Source: AWTP1-13 sp035258605
GTDB taxonomy: Bacteria; Pseudomonadota; Alphaproteobacteria; Rhizobiales; Hyphomicrobiaceae
Direction of reading: 5' to 3'
NCBI GenBank assembly: GCA_035258605.1
Contig: DATFXD010000387.1
Coordinates: 1-22,998 of the forward strand
Length of the DNA stretch: 22,998 nt
Part shown: piece by piece, positions 1-7,875 of the stretch
Layout of the letters: the number at the start of each line of letters is the position of its first letter
How positions within the stretch are numbered: the stretch's first letter is position 1
Program-made: the position numbers and the translations under genes
The notes under the pieces: generated by a model
Told to the model about the DNA's origin: nothing
Seen by the model: the letters and a program-made list of their open reading frames with translations, nothing else
Database searches by the model: none

Positions 1-1
1 G

Positions 2-283
<282 letters not shown>

Positions 284-294
284 GGGCTTTAGGC

Positions 295-332
295 GAAGCG
301 CTCGAGCAAAAACCGGGCGCTTCACAGTTTTT
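295..332 (+). terminator. Terminator-like hairpin between tuf and rpsJ
   Basis: A perfect 7-bp stem, GAAGCGC (295-301) with GCGCTTC (317-323), encloses a 15-base loop. After ACAG a T5 run follows at 328-332. This is the shape of an intrinsic terminator or attenuator and lies 12 bases after the tuf stop codon and 18 before the rpsJ start. The long loop and the four bases between stem and T run make it imperfect, so partial read-through from tuf into the S10 block is plausible. I see no convincing promoter between it and rpsJ. Confidence 0.45.
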
Positions 333-350
333 GGGGCAAGTGGACGTCAG

Positions 351-659
351 ATGCAAAGTCAGAACATCCGCATTCGGCTCAAGGCCTTTGATCATCGCGT
401 GCTCGACGCTTCGACGCGCGAGATCGTCAACACGGCCAAGCGCACGGGGGCCGAGGTGCGGGGGCCGATTCCGCTGCCCACCCGCATCGAGCGCTTCACG
501 GTCAATCGCTCGCCGCACATCGACAAGAAGAGCCGCGAGCAGTTCGAGATGCGCACGCATAAGCGCTTGCTCGATATCGTCGACCCGACGCCGCAAACCG
601 TCGATGCGCTGATGAAGCTCGACCTGGCGGCCGGCGTCGACGTCGAGATCAAGCTATAG
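351..659 (+). CDS. rpsJ: 30S ribosomal protein S10 (NusE)
   Basis: 102 residues, the usual length. S10 sits in the head of the 30S subunit and, as NusE, binds NusB and NusG in transcription antitermination and transcription-translation coupling. Family sequence is nearly canonical: IRIRLKAFDHRVLD at the start, then RGPIPLPTRIERFTVNRSPH and KKSREQFEMRTHKR, ending AAGVDVEIKL. The ATG at 351 matches the family N terminus (MxxQNIRIRLKAFDH). Its Shine-Dalgarno is weak (GTGGA, about 6 bases upstream). It is the first gene of the S10 block, 67 bases after tuf, behind a terminator-like hairpin. Confidence 0.98.
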   Translation: MQSQNIRIRLKAFDHRVLDASTREIVNTAKRTGAEVRGPIPLPTRIERFTVNRSPHIDKKSREQFEMRTHKRLLDIVDPTPQTVDALMKLDLAAGVDVEIKL

Positions 660-726
660 GGACAAGATCGGGCTTGGTGGCTGCTGCCGGCCCGCGGCAA
701 AGCAATAAGGAAGGAATGCGAACGAC

Positions 727-1458
727 ATGCGTTCCGGAGTCATAGCGCAGAAGGTCGGGATGACCCGCGTCTTCACCGAAGCCGGGGAGCATATCCCGGT
801 GACCGTGCTGAAGCTGGAGAATGTGCAGGTGCTGGCGCACCGGACCGACGAGAAGCATGGCTATACCGCCCTGCAGCTGGGGGCCGGCCGCCGCAAGGCG
901 AACCGCCTCACCCGCTCGGAGCGGCAGGGCTTTGCCGTGGCCAAGGTCGAGCCCAAGCGCACGCTCGCCGAGTTTCGCGTCAGTCCCGAAAACCTGATCG
1001 AGGTGGGGGCGGAAATCACCGCCGACCATTTCGTCAAGGGGCAGATGGTCGACGTCGTCGGCACCAGCCAAGGCAAGGGTTTCCAGGGCCCCATGAAGCG
1101 CTGGAACTTCCACGGCCTGCGCGCCACGCACGGCGTGTCGGTGGTGCACCGCAGTCACGGTTCGACCGGGCAGCGGCAAGATCCCGGCAAGGTGTTCAAG
1201 GGCAAGAAGATGGCCGGCCACCTTGGCAGCGAGCGCGTCACCACCTTGAACCTTGAGGTGGTCAAGACCGACAAGGACAAGGGCCTGGTGCTGGTGCGCG
1301 GCGCGGTTCCGGGCAGCAAAGGCGGCTGGGTGCTGGTGCGCGATGCCGTCAAGCGGCCGCTGCCCAAGGAGGCGCCGCATCCGGGCGCCTTCCGCAAATC
1401 CGGTGCCGAGGCCGAGGCTGCCGCGCCGGCCGGCGCACAACAGGCGGAGCAGCAGTGA
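727..1458 (+). CDS. rplC: 50S ribosomal protein L3
   Basis: 243 residues. L3 is an early assembly protein of the large subunit whose long loop reaches toward the peptidyl transferase centre. Family motifs: RSGVIAQKVGMTRVF at the N terminus, the NFHGLRATHGVSVVHRSHGSTG stretch, and GQRQDPGKVFKGKKMAGH. That last motif contains the glutamine (Q149 or Q151 here) methylated by PrmB in E. coli. Residues from about 220 are an alanine/glutamate-rich tail (EAEAAAPAGAQQAEQQ) beyond the E. coli end; such tails are common in alphaproteobacterial L3. A strong purine-rich ribosome-binding site, AAGGAAGGAA, lies at 707-716. The stop overlaps the rplD start by one base. Confidence 0.98.
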   Translation: MRSGVIAQKVGMTRVFTEAGEHIPVTVLKLENVQVLAHRTDEKHGYTALQLGAGRRKANRLTRSERQGFAVAKVEPKRTLAEFRVSPENLIEVGAEITADHFVKGQMVDVVGTSQGKGFQGPMKRWNFHGLRATHGVSVVHRSHGSTGQRQDPGKVFKGKKMAGHLGSERVTTLNLEVVKTDKDKGLVLVRGAVPGSKGGWVLVRDAVKRPLPKEAPHPGAFRKSGAEAEAAAPAGAQQAEQQ

Positions 1459-2078
1459 TGAAGGCCGCGGTCACGACATTGGATGCGGATGCAGCCGGCG
1501 AGGTCGAGCTCAACGACGCCATTTTCGGGCTCGAGCCGCGCGGCGACCTGATCCACCGCATGGTGCGCTATCAGCTGTTGAAGCGCATGGCGGGCACGCA
1601 TCACGCCCAGGATCGCTCCGAGGTGACGGTCACGGGCAAGAAAATGTACAAACAGAAGGGCACCGGCGGCGCCCGGCATGGTGACAAGTCGGTGCCGCAA
1701 TGGCGCGGTGGCGGCAAGGTGTTCGGGCCCAAGCCGCGCAGCCATGCGATCGGTCTGCCAAAGAAGGTGCGGGCGCTGGCGCTGCGGCACGCGCTGTCGG
1801 CCAAGGCGAGGGCCGGCGAGATCGTAGTGTTGGACAAGGTCTCCTCCAGCGACGGCAAGACCAAGGGATTGAAGGAGCGGTTCGGTAAGCTCGAGCTCAC
1901 CAACGCCTTGATCATCGACGGCAGCACCATCGAGCCGGGCTTTGCCCGCGCCGCGCGCAACATTCCCAACATCGACGTGCTGCCGGTCGAGGGCATCAAC
2001 GTCTATGACATCCTGCGGCGCAAGCGCCTGGTGCTGACCAAGGCGGCCGTGACGGCGCTGGAGGCGCGCTTCAAATGA
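1458..2078 (+). CDS. rplD: 50S ribosomal protein L4
   Basis: 206 residues from ATG 1458. L4 binds 23S rRNA domain I and lines the exit tunnel; in E. coli it also represses its own operon, but no E. coli-type S10 leader is visible here. Motifs: EIFGLE-like region (DAIFGLEPRGDLIHRMVRYQ), the tunnel loop with KKMYKQKGTGGARHG and QWRGGGKVFGPKPRSH, and the C-terminal NVYDILRRKRLVLTKAAV. A GTG at 1455 directly before the ATG is an alternative start adding one residue. ATG 1458 is preferred because alphaproteobacterial L4 normally begins MK-x-x-V-TTLD. It shares one base with the rplC stop, indicating coupling. Confidence 0.97.
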   Translation: MKAAVTTLDADAAGEVELNDAIFGLEPRGDLIHRMVRYQLLKRMAGTHHAQDRSEVTVTGKKMYKQKGTGGARHGDKSVPQWRGGGKVFGPKPRSHAIGLPKKVRALALRHALSAKARAGEIVVLDKVSSSDGKTKGLKERFGKLELTNALIIDGSTIEPGFARAARNIPNIDVLPVEGINVYDILRRKRLVLTKAAVTALEARFK

Positions 2079-2368
2079 AGAAGAGAGATGCCCACGACGT
2101 CATTCGCGCTCCGGTCATTACCGAGAAGTCGACCTTGGTGTCGGAATTTAATCAGGTGATGTTCAAGGTGGCGCGCGACGCCACCAAGTCGGAGATCAAG
2201 GACGCGGTCGAGAAGCTGTTTCGCGTCAAGGTCAAGGCCGTCAACACCCAGGTGCGCAAGGGCAAGCTGAAGGTGTTCAAGAACATCCGTGCCCGGCTCA
2301 GCGATACCAAGCGTGCGATCATCACCCTGGAAGAGGGCCATTCGATCGACGTCACGACCGGGCTGTGA
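2075..2368 (+). CDS. rplW: 50S ribosomal protein L23
   Basis: 97 residues. L23 lies at the exit of the peptide tunnel and is the docking site for trigger factor and SRP. Motifs: DVIRAPVITEKST near the N terminus, the NQVMFKVARDATKSEIKDAVEKLF helix-strand, VNTQVRKGKLK and the terminal KRAIITLEEGHSIDVTTGL. The glutamate of the conserved tip loop that binds trigger factor is expected around FRVKVKAV. Its ATG overlaps the rplD stop in an ATGA arrangement (2075-2078), so translation is probably coupled. Confidence 0.98.
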   Translation: MKKRDAHDVIRAPVITEKSTLVSEFNQVMFKVARDATKSEIKDAVEKLFRVKVKAVNTQVRKGKLKVFKNIRARLSDTKRAIITLEEGHSIDVTTGL

Positions 2369-2377
2369 GGAAGAGCG

Positions 2378-3199
2378 ATGGCACTTAAAACATATCGTCC
2401 GATCACCCCGAGCCTGCGCCAGCTGGTGCTGGTCGATCGCAAGAGCCTGTGGAAGGGCGCGCCGGTCAAGATGCTGACCGAGGGCAAGCTCAAGAGCGGT
2501 GGTCGCAACAACCACGGCCGCATCACCACCCGCCACATCGGCGGCGGCCACAAGCAGGCCTACCGGCGCGTCGATTTCCGGCGCGTGAAGCACGACATGC
2601 CGGCGATGGTCGAGCGGCTGGAATACGATCCCAACCGCACCGCTTTCATCGCGCTCTTGAAATATCAGGATGCCACCCTGTCCTATATCCTGGCTCCGCA
2701 GCGGCTGGGGGTCGGCGACATGGTGGTGTCGGGCATCAAGGCCGACGTCAAGCCCGGCAATGCCATGCAGCTTGCCTCGATGCCGATCGGCACCATCGTG
2801 CACAATATCGAACTCAAGGCCGGGGGTGGCGGCAAGATCGCGCGCTCGGCGGGTGCCTACGGTCAGCTGGTCGGCCGCGATTCGGGCTGGGCCATTCTGC
2901 GCCTCAACTCCGGCGAGACCCGGCGCGTGCGCGCCGACTGCATGGCCACGGTCGGCGCCGTGTCCAACCCCGATCATATGAACGAATCGAGCGGCAAGGC
3001 GGGCCGCACGCGCTGGAAGGGCACCCGGCCCACGGTGCGTTCGATCGCCATGAACCCGGTCGACCATCCCAACGGCGGCCGCACCAAGGGTGGCAAGCAC
3101 TGGGCGACGCCCTGGGGCAAGAGCACCAAGGGTGCCAAGACGCGCAAGAACAAGGCCACCGACCGGTTCATTGTCCGGCCGCGCCATACCGGTAAGTAA
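2378..3199 (+). CDS. rplB: 50S ribosomal protein L2
   Basis: 273 residues, normal length. L2 binds 23S rRNA domain IV and is needed for subunit association and the peptidyl transferase centre. Motifs: ALKTYRPITPSLRQ, GGRNNHGRITTRHIGGGHKQAYR, DFRR, EYDPNRTAFIALL, the AGGGGKIARSAGAYGQLV stretch and RSIAMNPVDHP. The conserved histidine equivalent to E. coli H229 is H230 here. The following loop reads DHPNGGRTKGGKH, where E. coli has DHPHGGGEGRNFGKH: the second histidine is asparagine and the loop is two residues shorter. Reading is unbroken, so this is a real variant. GAGGAAGAG precedes the ATG. Confidence 0.98.
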   Translation: MALKTYRPITPSLRQLVLVDRKSLWKGAPVKMLTEGKLKSGGRNNHGRITTRHIGGGHKQAYRRVDFRRVKHDMPAMVERLEYDPNRTAFIALLKYQDATLSYILAPQRLGVGDMVVSGIKADVKPGNAMQLASMPIGTIVHNIELKAGGGGKIARSAGAYGQLVGRDSGWAILRLNSGETRRVRADCMATVGAVSNPDHMNESSGKAGRTRWKGTRPTVRSIAMNPVDHPNGGRTKGGKHWATPWGKSTKGAKTRKNKATDRFIVRPRHTGK

Positions 3200-3211
3200 G
3201 GAGCACGCCAC

Positions 3212-3502
3212 GTGTCACGCTCGGTCTCGAAGGGTCCCTTCGTCGACGGTTATCTCTTGAAGAAGGCGGAGACGGTGCGCGCCTCCGGCCGCAACGAGAT
3301 CATCCGCATCTGGTCGAGGCGCTCGACCATTCTGCCGCAGTTCGTCGGCCTGACGTTCGGCGTGCACAATGGGTTAAAGCACATTCCCGTCAACGTGACC
3401 GAGGACATGATCGGGCACAAGTTCGGCGAGTTCGCCCCGACGCGCACGTTCCACGGGCACAGCGGCGACAAGAGGGCGGTCAGGGCGAAACCGGCGGCCT
3501 GA
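3212..3502 (+). CDS. rpsS: 30S ribosomal protein S19
   Basis: 96 residues with a GTG start. S19 forms a heterodimer with S13 in the 30S head and contacts the intersubunit bridge. Motifs: SRSVSKGPFVDGYLLKK, IIRIWSRRSTILPQFVGLTFGVHNG and GHKFGEFAPTRTFHGHSGDK. The GTG at 3212 is fixed by the family N terminus (M-x-RSxKKGPFVD) and by AAGGAG at 3198-3203. The gene is 12 bases after rplB and 28 before rplV. Confidence 0.98.
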   Translation: MSRSVSKGPFVDGYLLKKAETVRASGRNEIIRIWSRRSTILPQFVGLTFGVHNGLKHIPVNVTEDMIGHKFGEFAPTRTFHGHSGDKRAVRAKPAA

Positions 3503-3530
3503 GGCGGGCCAAGGCGAAGGCGACAAGACG

Positions 3531-3928
3531 ATGGGCAAGGCGAAGCGGGAGCGAGTGCTCTCTGAGAGCGAGGCGAAAGCGGTGGCGCGCAATCTGCGCG
3601 TGTCGCCGCAAAAGCTCAACCTGTTGGCGCAGCTGATCCGCGGCAAGAAGGTCGAGATCGCCCTGGCGGACCTCGAATTCTCGCGCAAGCGCATCGCCAA
3701 AGACGTGCGCAAGTGCGTGATGTCGGCGGTGGCGAACGCGGAAAACAATCATGGGCTCGACGTCAATGACCTGGTGGTCAGCGAGGCCTACGTCGGCAAG
3801 AATTTGGTGATCAGGCGCTTTCATGCCCGCGGCCGCGGCCGCATGAGTGCGATCCAGAAGCCCTTTTCCCAGCTCACGGTGATCGTGAAGGAACGGGCTG
3901 AAGAGGCTGCGGCGAAGGAGACCGAGTA

Positions 3929-3929
<1 letters not shown>
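3531..3929 (+). CDS. rplV: 50S ribosomal protein L22
   Basis: 132 residues. L22 has a globular domain on the subunit surface and a beta hairpin that reaches into the exit tunnel near the L4 loop, the site of macrolide-resistance mutations. Motifs: ARNLRVSPQKLNLLAQLIRGKKV, the ANAENNHGLDVNDLVVSEAYVG stretch and the tunnel hairpin region RFHARGRGRMSAIQKPFSQLTVIV. An acidic/alanine tail (ERAEEAAAKETE) ends the protein. Its TAA shares one base with the rpsC ATG at 3929. Confidence 0.98.
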
Positions 3930-4672
<743 letters not shown>

Positions 4673-4696
4673 CCTCGCCCAAAGGGAACAACGATT

Positions 4697-5107
4697 ATGC
4701 TGCAACCGACCCGTACCAAGTTCCGCAAGGCGCACAAGGGCCGCATTCACGGCAACGCCAAGGGCGGAACCACGCTCAATTTCGGCTCCTACGGCCTCAA
4801 GGCGGTCGAGCCGGAGCGGCTGACGGCGCGCCAGATCGAGGCGGCGCGGCGCGCCATTACCCGCGCCATGAAGCGCGCCGGGCGGGTGTGGATCCGCATC
4901 TTCCCGGATGTGCCGGTGACCAAAAAGCCGGCCGAGGTGCGCATGGGCTCGGGCAAGGGCGCGCCGGAGCTGTGGGTGGCCCGGGTCAAGCCGGGCCGCA
5001 TCATGTTCGAGCTCGATGGCGTCAACGAGGTGACCGCGCGCGAGGCGCTCGACCTCGGCGCCGCCAAGCTGCCGATCAAGACCCGCTTCGTCAAACGCCA
5101 GGCCTGA
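4697..5107 (+). CDS. rplP: 50S ribosomal protein L16
   Basis: 136 residues, normal length. L16 organises the tRNA-binding A site of the large subunit. Motifs: MLQPTRTKFRKAHKGR, NFGSYGLKAVEPERLTARQIEAARRA, RVWIRIFPDVPVTKKPAEVRMGSGKG and ELDGVNEVTAREALDLGAAKLPIKTRFV. The arginine of AEVRMG is equivalent to the E. coli residue hydroxylated by YcfD. AAGGGAACAA lies at 4682-4691 before the ATG. Alphaproteobacterial L16 proteins usually start exactly MLxPKRTKFRK, so the start is secure. Confidence 0.98.
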   Translation: MLQPTRTKFRKAHKGRIHGNAKGGTTLNFGSYGLKAVEPERLTARQIEAARRAITRAMKRAGRVWIRIFPDVPVTKKPAEVRMGSGKGAPELWVARVKPGRIMFELDGVNEVTAREALDLGAAKLPIKTRFVKRQA

Positions 5108-5117
5108 CCAACAGCAT

Positions 5118-5150
5118 GAGGAGGCACCCGGCCCCGGGTGCGGGATGGTA
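5118..5150 (+). promoter_or_regulatory. Shine-Dalgarno followed by a spacer hairpin before rpmC
   Basis: A strong Shine-Dalgarno, GAGGAGG (5118-5124), is followed at once by a perfect inverted repeat CACCCGG (5125-5131) / CCGGGTG (5134-5140). With a feasible four-base loop this gives a 6-bp stem. Linear distance from the Shine-Dalgarno to ATG 5151 is 26 bases, too long for normal initiation. If the hairpin is looped out, the distance becomes 10 bases to ATG 5151 or 4 to ATG 5145. The hairpin may therefore be needed to bring the site into register. It is seen in sequence; function is inferred. Confidence 0.45.
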
Positions 5151-5357
5151 ATGAAAGCCGAAGAGTTCAGGCACATGACGGTGGACCAGCTCGACGATCA
5201 GCTCGTCAAGCTGAAGAAGGAACAGTTCAATCTGCGTTTCCAGCGCGCTTCCGGGCAGCTGGAAAACACCTCGCGGGTGCGCGAGGTGCGCCGTGATATC
5301 GCCCGCATCAAGACGGTGCAGGTCGAGAAGAAGACCGGCGCAGCAAACAAGGCTTGA
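5151..5357 (+). CDS. rpmC: 50S ribosomal protein L29
   Basis: 68 residues. L29 is a two-helix protein beside L23 at the tunnel exit. Sequence is canonical: MKAEEFRHMTVDQLDDQLVKLKKEQF then LRFQRASGQLENTSRVREVRRDIARIKTV. Two in-frame ATGs are close together. ATG 5151 is chosen because L29 normally begins MKAxELR; ATG 5145 would add Met-Val. The spacing to the Shine-Dalgarno is unusual because of an intervening hairpin (see separate entry). The next gene, rpsQ, starts 10 bases after the stop. Confidence 0.95.
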   Translation: MKAEEFRHMTVDQLDDQLVKLKKEQFNLRFQRASGQLENTSRVREVRRDIARIKTVQVEKKTGAANKA

Positions 5358-5367
5358 GGATTAGGGC

Positions 5368-5607
5368 ATGCCGAAGCGCGTACTGCAGGGTGTGGTGGTC
5401 TCCGACAAGAACAGCAAGACCGTGGTGGTCGAGGTCGAGCGCCGCTACATGCACCCGTTGTTCAAGAAGACCGTGCGCCGGTCGAAGAAGTTTCACGCCC
5501 ACGATGAGGAGGACACCTTCAAGGTGGGTGACATTGTCTTTATCGAGGAGAGCCGGCCGATCTCCAAGAACAAGCGCTGGATCGTGTTGAAGGACCGCAA
5601 GCTGTAA
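5368..5607 (+). CDS. rpsQ: 30S ribosomal protein S17
   Basis: 79 residues. S17 is an OB-fold primary binder of 16S rRNA 5' domain. Motifs: PKRVLQGVVVSDKNSKTVVVEVERRYMHPLF, KKTVRRSKKFHAHDEEDTFKVGDIVFIEE and RPISKNKRWIVLK. The start is fixed by the MPKRxLxGxVVSD family N terminus, with a Shine-Dalgarno-like GAGGATTAGG just upstream. It closes the S10 block and is 35 bases from rplN. Confidence 0.98.
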   Translation: MPKRVLQGVVVSDKNSKTVVVEVERRYMHPLFKKTVRRSKKFHAHDEEDTFKVGDIVFIEESRPISKNKRWIVLKDRKL

Positions 5608-5642
5608 GGCCGCGGCACAGGATGAAATAGGGGACTGGACCA

Positions 5643-6011
5643 ATGATCCAGATGGAAACCAACCTCGATGTCGCCGACAACTCCGGCGCGCGACGCTTGC
5701 AGTGCATCAAGGTGCTGGGCGGGTCGAAGCGCCGCTACGCCACCATTGGCGACACCATCGTGGTCACCGTCAAGGAAGCGATCCCGCGCGGGCGGGTGAA
5801 AAAGGGCCAGGTGATGAAGGCGGTGGTGGTGCGCACGGCCAAGGGGGTACGGCGGCCCGACGGCTCGCTGATCCGCTTTGATCGCAACGCCGCGGTGCTG
5901 ATCAACCCGCAGGGCGAGCCGGTCGGCACGCGCATTTTCGGACCGGTGACGCGCGAGCTCAGGGCCAAGAACCACATGAAGATCGTCAGTTTGGCGCCGG
6001 AGGTGCTGTAG
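5643..6011 (+). CDS. rplN: 50S ribosomal protein L14
   Basis: 122 residues, exactly the usual length. L14 forms intersubunit bridges with 16S rRNA and is the target of the silencing factor RsfS. Motifs: MIQMETNLDVADNSGARRLQCIKVLGGS, the GDTIVVTVKEAIPRG stretch, KKGQVMKAVVVRTAKGVRRPDGS, then FDRNAAVLIN and GTRIFGPVTRELR. It is the first gene of the spc block; its stop is two bases before the rplX ATG. GGGGA lies 8 bases before the start. Confidence 0.98.
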   Translation: MIQMETNLDVADNSGARRLQCIKVLGGSKRRYATIGDTIVVTVKEAIPRGRVKKGQVMKAVVVRTAKGVRRPDGSLIRFDRNAAVLINPQGEPVGTRIFGPVTRELRAKNHMKIVSLAPEVL

Positions 6012-6013
6012 CG

Positions 6014-6340
6014 ATGTCGGCCGCTAAGATCAAAAAGGGCGACCAGGTGATCGTGCTCGCCGGCCGCGACAAGGGCAAGAAGGGCGAGGTCTATCAAGTG
6101 ATGCCGCGCCAAGGTCGCGCCCTGGTGCGCGGCGTCAATATGGTACGCCGGCATCAGCGCCAGACGCCGTCCCAGGAGGGCGGCATCATCGCCAAGGAGG
6201 CGCCGATCCATCTGTCGAACCTTGCGCTCGAGGACCCCAAGGACGGCAAGCCGACCAAGGTTGGCTTCAGGATCCTCAACGACGGCCGCAAGGTGCGCTT
6301 TGCCAAACGCTCCGGCGAAGAAATTGCGGAGAAGAGATAG
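6014..6340 (+). CDS. rplX: 50S ribosomal protein L24
   Basis: 108 residues. L24 is an assembly-initiator protein that binds the 5' end of 23S rRNA. A KOW motif is visible at about residues 7-35 (KKGDQVIVLAGRDKGKKGEV), followed by VNMVRRHQRQTPSQEGGIIAKEAPIHLSN and the C-terminal GFRILNDGRKVRFAKRSGE. Start at 6014 matches the family and is separated from rplN by two bases. The stop is two bases before rplE, and the purine run GGAGAAGAGATAG at its 3' end serves as the rplE ribosome-binding site. Confidence 0.98.
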   Translation: MSAAKIKKGDQVIVLAGRDKGKKGEVYQVMPRQGRALVRGVNMVRRHQRQTPSQEGGIIAKEAPIHLSNLALEDPKDGKPTKVGFRILNDGRKVRFAKRSGEEIAEKR

Positions 6341-6342
6341 CC

Positions 6343-7089
6343 ATGGCCGAAGACGACAAGCCCGCCAAGCCGGCAAAGGCCGATCGGGCGAGCCCCGATG
6401 GCGGCAAGCAGCCGAAGGCCGCCAAAGCCGGCGGCAAGGGCGCGCAGGGCGCCAAGGCCGAGAAGGGTGCGCCCAAGGGCAAGGGCGATCAGGGCGCCAA
6501 GGCGCCCAAGCCCGAGAAGGTGGCGCGCGCGCCGCGGCCCAAGGACTACCGGCCGCGCCTCAAAGTCCACTACGAGAAAGTCGTACGCCAGGACATGAGC
6601 AAGCAGTTCGGCTACCTGAACCCGATGCAGATCCCGCGCGTCGAAAAGGTCGTGCTCAACATGGGCATTGGTGAGGCCGTCAACGACCGCAAGAAGGTCG
6701 ACGCCGCGGCCAAGGATCTGGCGATGATTTCCGGGCAGCGACCCGTGGTCACGCGCGCGCGCAAGTCGATTGCCACCTATAAGCTGCGCGACGGCATGCC
6801 GATTGGAGCCAAGGTCACCCTGCGCGGCGATCGCATGTATGAGTTCCTGGATCGGCTGGTGACCATTGCGCTGCCGCGGGTCAAGGATTTCAGGGGGCTC
6901 AACCCCAAGAGCTTCGATGGTCGCGGCAACTTCGCGCTCGGGCTCCGGGAGCACATCGTGTTTCCAGAGATCAACTACGATGAGGTCGATGAGATCTGGG
7001 GCATGGACGTCATCGTCTGCACCTCGGCACAGTCCGACGATGAGGCCCGGGCGCTGCTGCGCGGCTTCAATTTCCCGTTTCGCGGTTAA
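6343..7089 (+). CDS. rplE: 50S ribosomal protein L5 with lysine-rich N-terminal extension
   Basis: 248 residues, against about 180 in the usual family. L5 binds 5S rRNA and contacts the P-site tRNA and S13. The canonical protein starts near residue 66 (YRPRLKVHYEKVVRQDM) and continues through QFGYLNPMQIPRVEKVVLN, MGIGEA, GQRPVVTRARKS, IPIG-like MPIGAKVTLR, DFRGL and GRGNFALGLREHIVFPEI. The first 60 residues are low-complexity Lys/Ala/Gly/Pro with repeated GAKA and KGxxGAK units, like histone H1-type tails. ATG 6343 has a good ribosome-binding site. An in-frame GTG at 6520 would give an ordinary-sized L5, but its purine-rich GAGAAGG touches the codon, so it is less likely. Confidence 0.95.
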   Translation: MAEDDKPAKPAKADRASPDGGKQPKAAKAGGKGAQGAKAEKGAPKGKGDQGAKAPKPEKVARAPRPKDYRPRLKVHYEKVVRQDMSKQFGYLNPMQIPRVEKVVLNMGIGEAVNDRKKVDAAAKDLAMISGQRPVVTRARKSIATYKLRDGMPIGAKVTLRGDRMYEFLDRLVTIALPRVKDFRGLNPKSFDGRGNFALGLREHIVFPEINYDEVDEIWGMDVIVCTSAQSDDEARALLRGFNFPFRG

Positions 7090-7121
7090 GGAGCGACCTG
7101 GCACGGTCGCTGGAGGACGAG

Positions 7122-7427
7122 ATGGCTAAGACGAGTTCGGTCAACAAGAACAACCATCGGCGCAAGCTGGTGGCGCAGTACGCCAGCAAGCGCAAGAAGC
7201 TGAAGGAGCTCGCCGCCGACCTGTCCAAGCAGCCCGAGGAGCGGTTCGCCGCCCGCCTGAAGCTGGCGCAGATGCCGCGCAACTCGTCGGCGACGCGGGT
7301 GCGCAATCGCTGCGAGCTCACCGGTCGCTCGCGCGGCTACTACCGCAAGCTCAAGGTGTGCCGCAACATGCTGCGCGAGCTGGCCAGCCAGGGCATGATC
7401 CCCGGGATGGTAAAGTCGAGCTGGTAG
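7122..7427 (+). CDS. rpsN: 30S ribosomal protein S14, long zinc-independent form
   Basis: 101 residues, the long C-minus type without the four-cysteine zinc motif. S14 binds the 30S head near S10 and S19. Motifs: MAKTSSVNKNNHRRKLVAQYASKR at the start, the LPRNSS-like QMPRNSSATRVRNRCELTGRSRGYYRKLKVCRNMLRELA region, and GMIPGMVKSSW at the end. Two cysteines remain (CELTG and VCRN) but no CxxC pairs exist. It is 32 bases downstream of rplE and 13 upstream of rpsH. Confidence 0.98.
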   Translation: MAKTSSVNKNNHRRKLVAQYASKRKKLKELAADLSKQPEERFAARLKLAQMPRNSSATRVRNRCELTGRSRGYYRKLKVCRNMLRELASQGMIPGMVKSSW

Positions 7428-7440
7428 GAGACGAAGACCC

Positions 7441-7833
7441 ATGAATGATCCGCTCGGCGATATGCTGACCCGCATCCGCAATGCCCAACAGCGCCGCCGT
7501 CCGAAGGTGTCGTCGCCGGCCTCCAAGCTGCGCGAGCGCGTGCTCGAGGTTCTGCAATCGGAAGGCTATATCCGCGGTTATGCCCGCATCGACCACAAGA
7601 ATGGCCCGGCGGAGTTCGAGATCGAGCTCAAATACTCCAATGGCCAGCCGGCGATCCGTGAGATCAAGCGCATCTCCAAACCCGGTCGTCGCGTCTATAC
7701 CGCCGTGCGCGAGCTGACGACGGTGGCCAATGGTCTGGGCGTCGCCATTCTATCGACGCCCAAGGGCGTCATGTCGGATACGCGCGCCCGCGAGGAGAAC
7801 GTGGGTGGCGAGATCTTGTGCAACGTTTTCTAG
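7441..7833 (+). CDS. rpsH: 30S ribosomal protein S8
   Basis: 130 residues. S8 binds helix 21 of 16S rRNA and in E. coli represses the spc operon by binding the rplE mRNA. Motifs: NDPLGDMLTRIRNAQ, the VSSPASKLRERVLEVLQSEGYI stretch, KPGRRVYTAVRELTTVANGLGVAILSTPKGVMSD and EENVGGEILCNVF. I did not identify a helix 21 mimic at rplE here, so autoregulation is open. ATG 7441 fits the family start. Confidence 0.98.
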   Translation: MNDPLGDMLTRIRNAQQRRRPKVSSPASKLRERVLEVLQSEGYIRGYARIDHKNGPAEFEIELKYSNGQPAIREIKRISKPGRRVYTAVRELTTVANGLGVAILSTPKGVMSDTRAREENVGGEILCNVF

Positions 7834-7875
7834 GCGGTCGTTGACGCAACCGATAGGCAAGTTTGAGGACAGACG

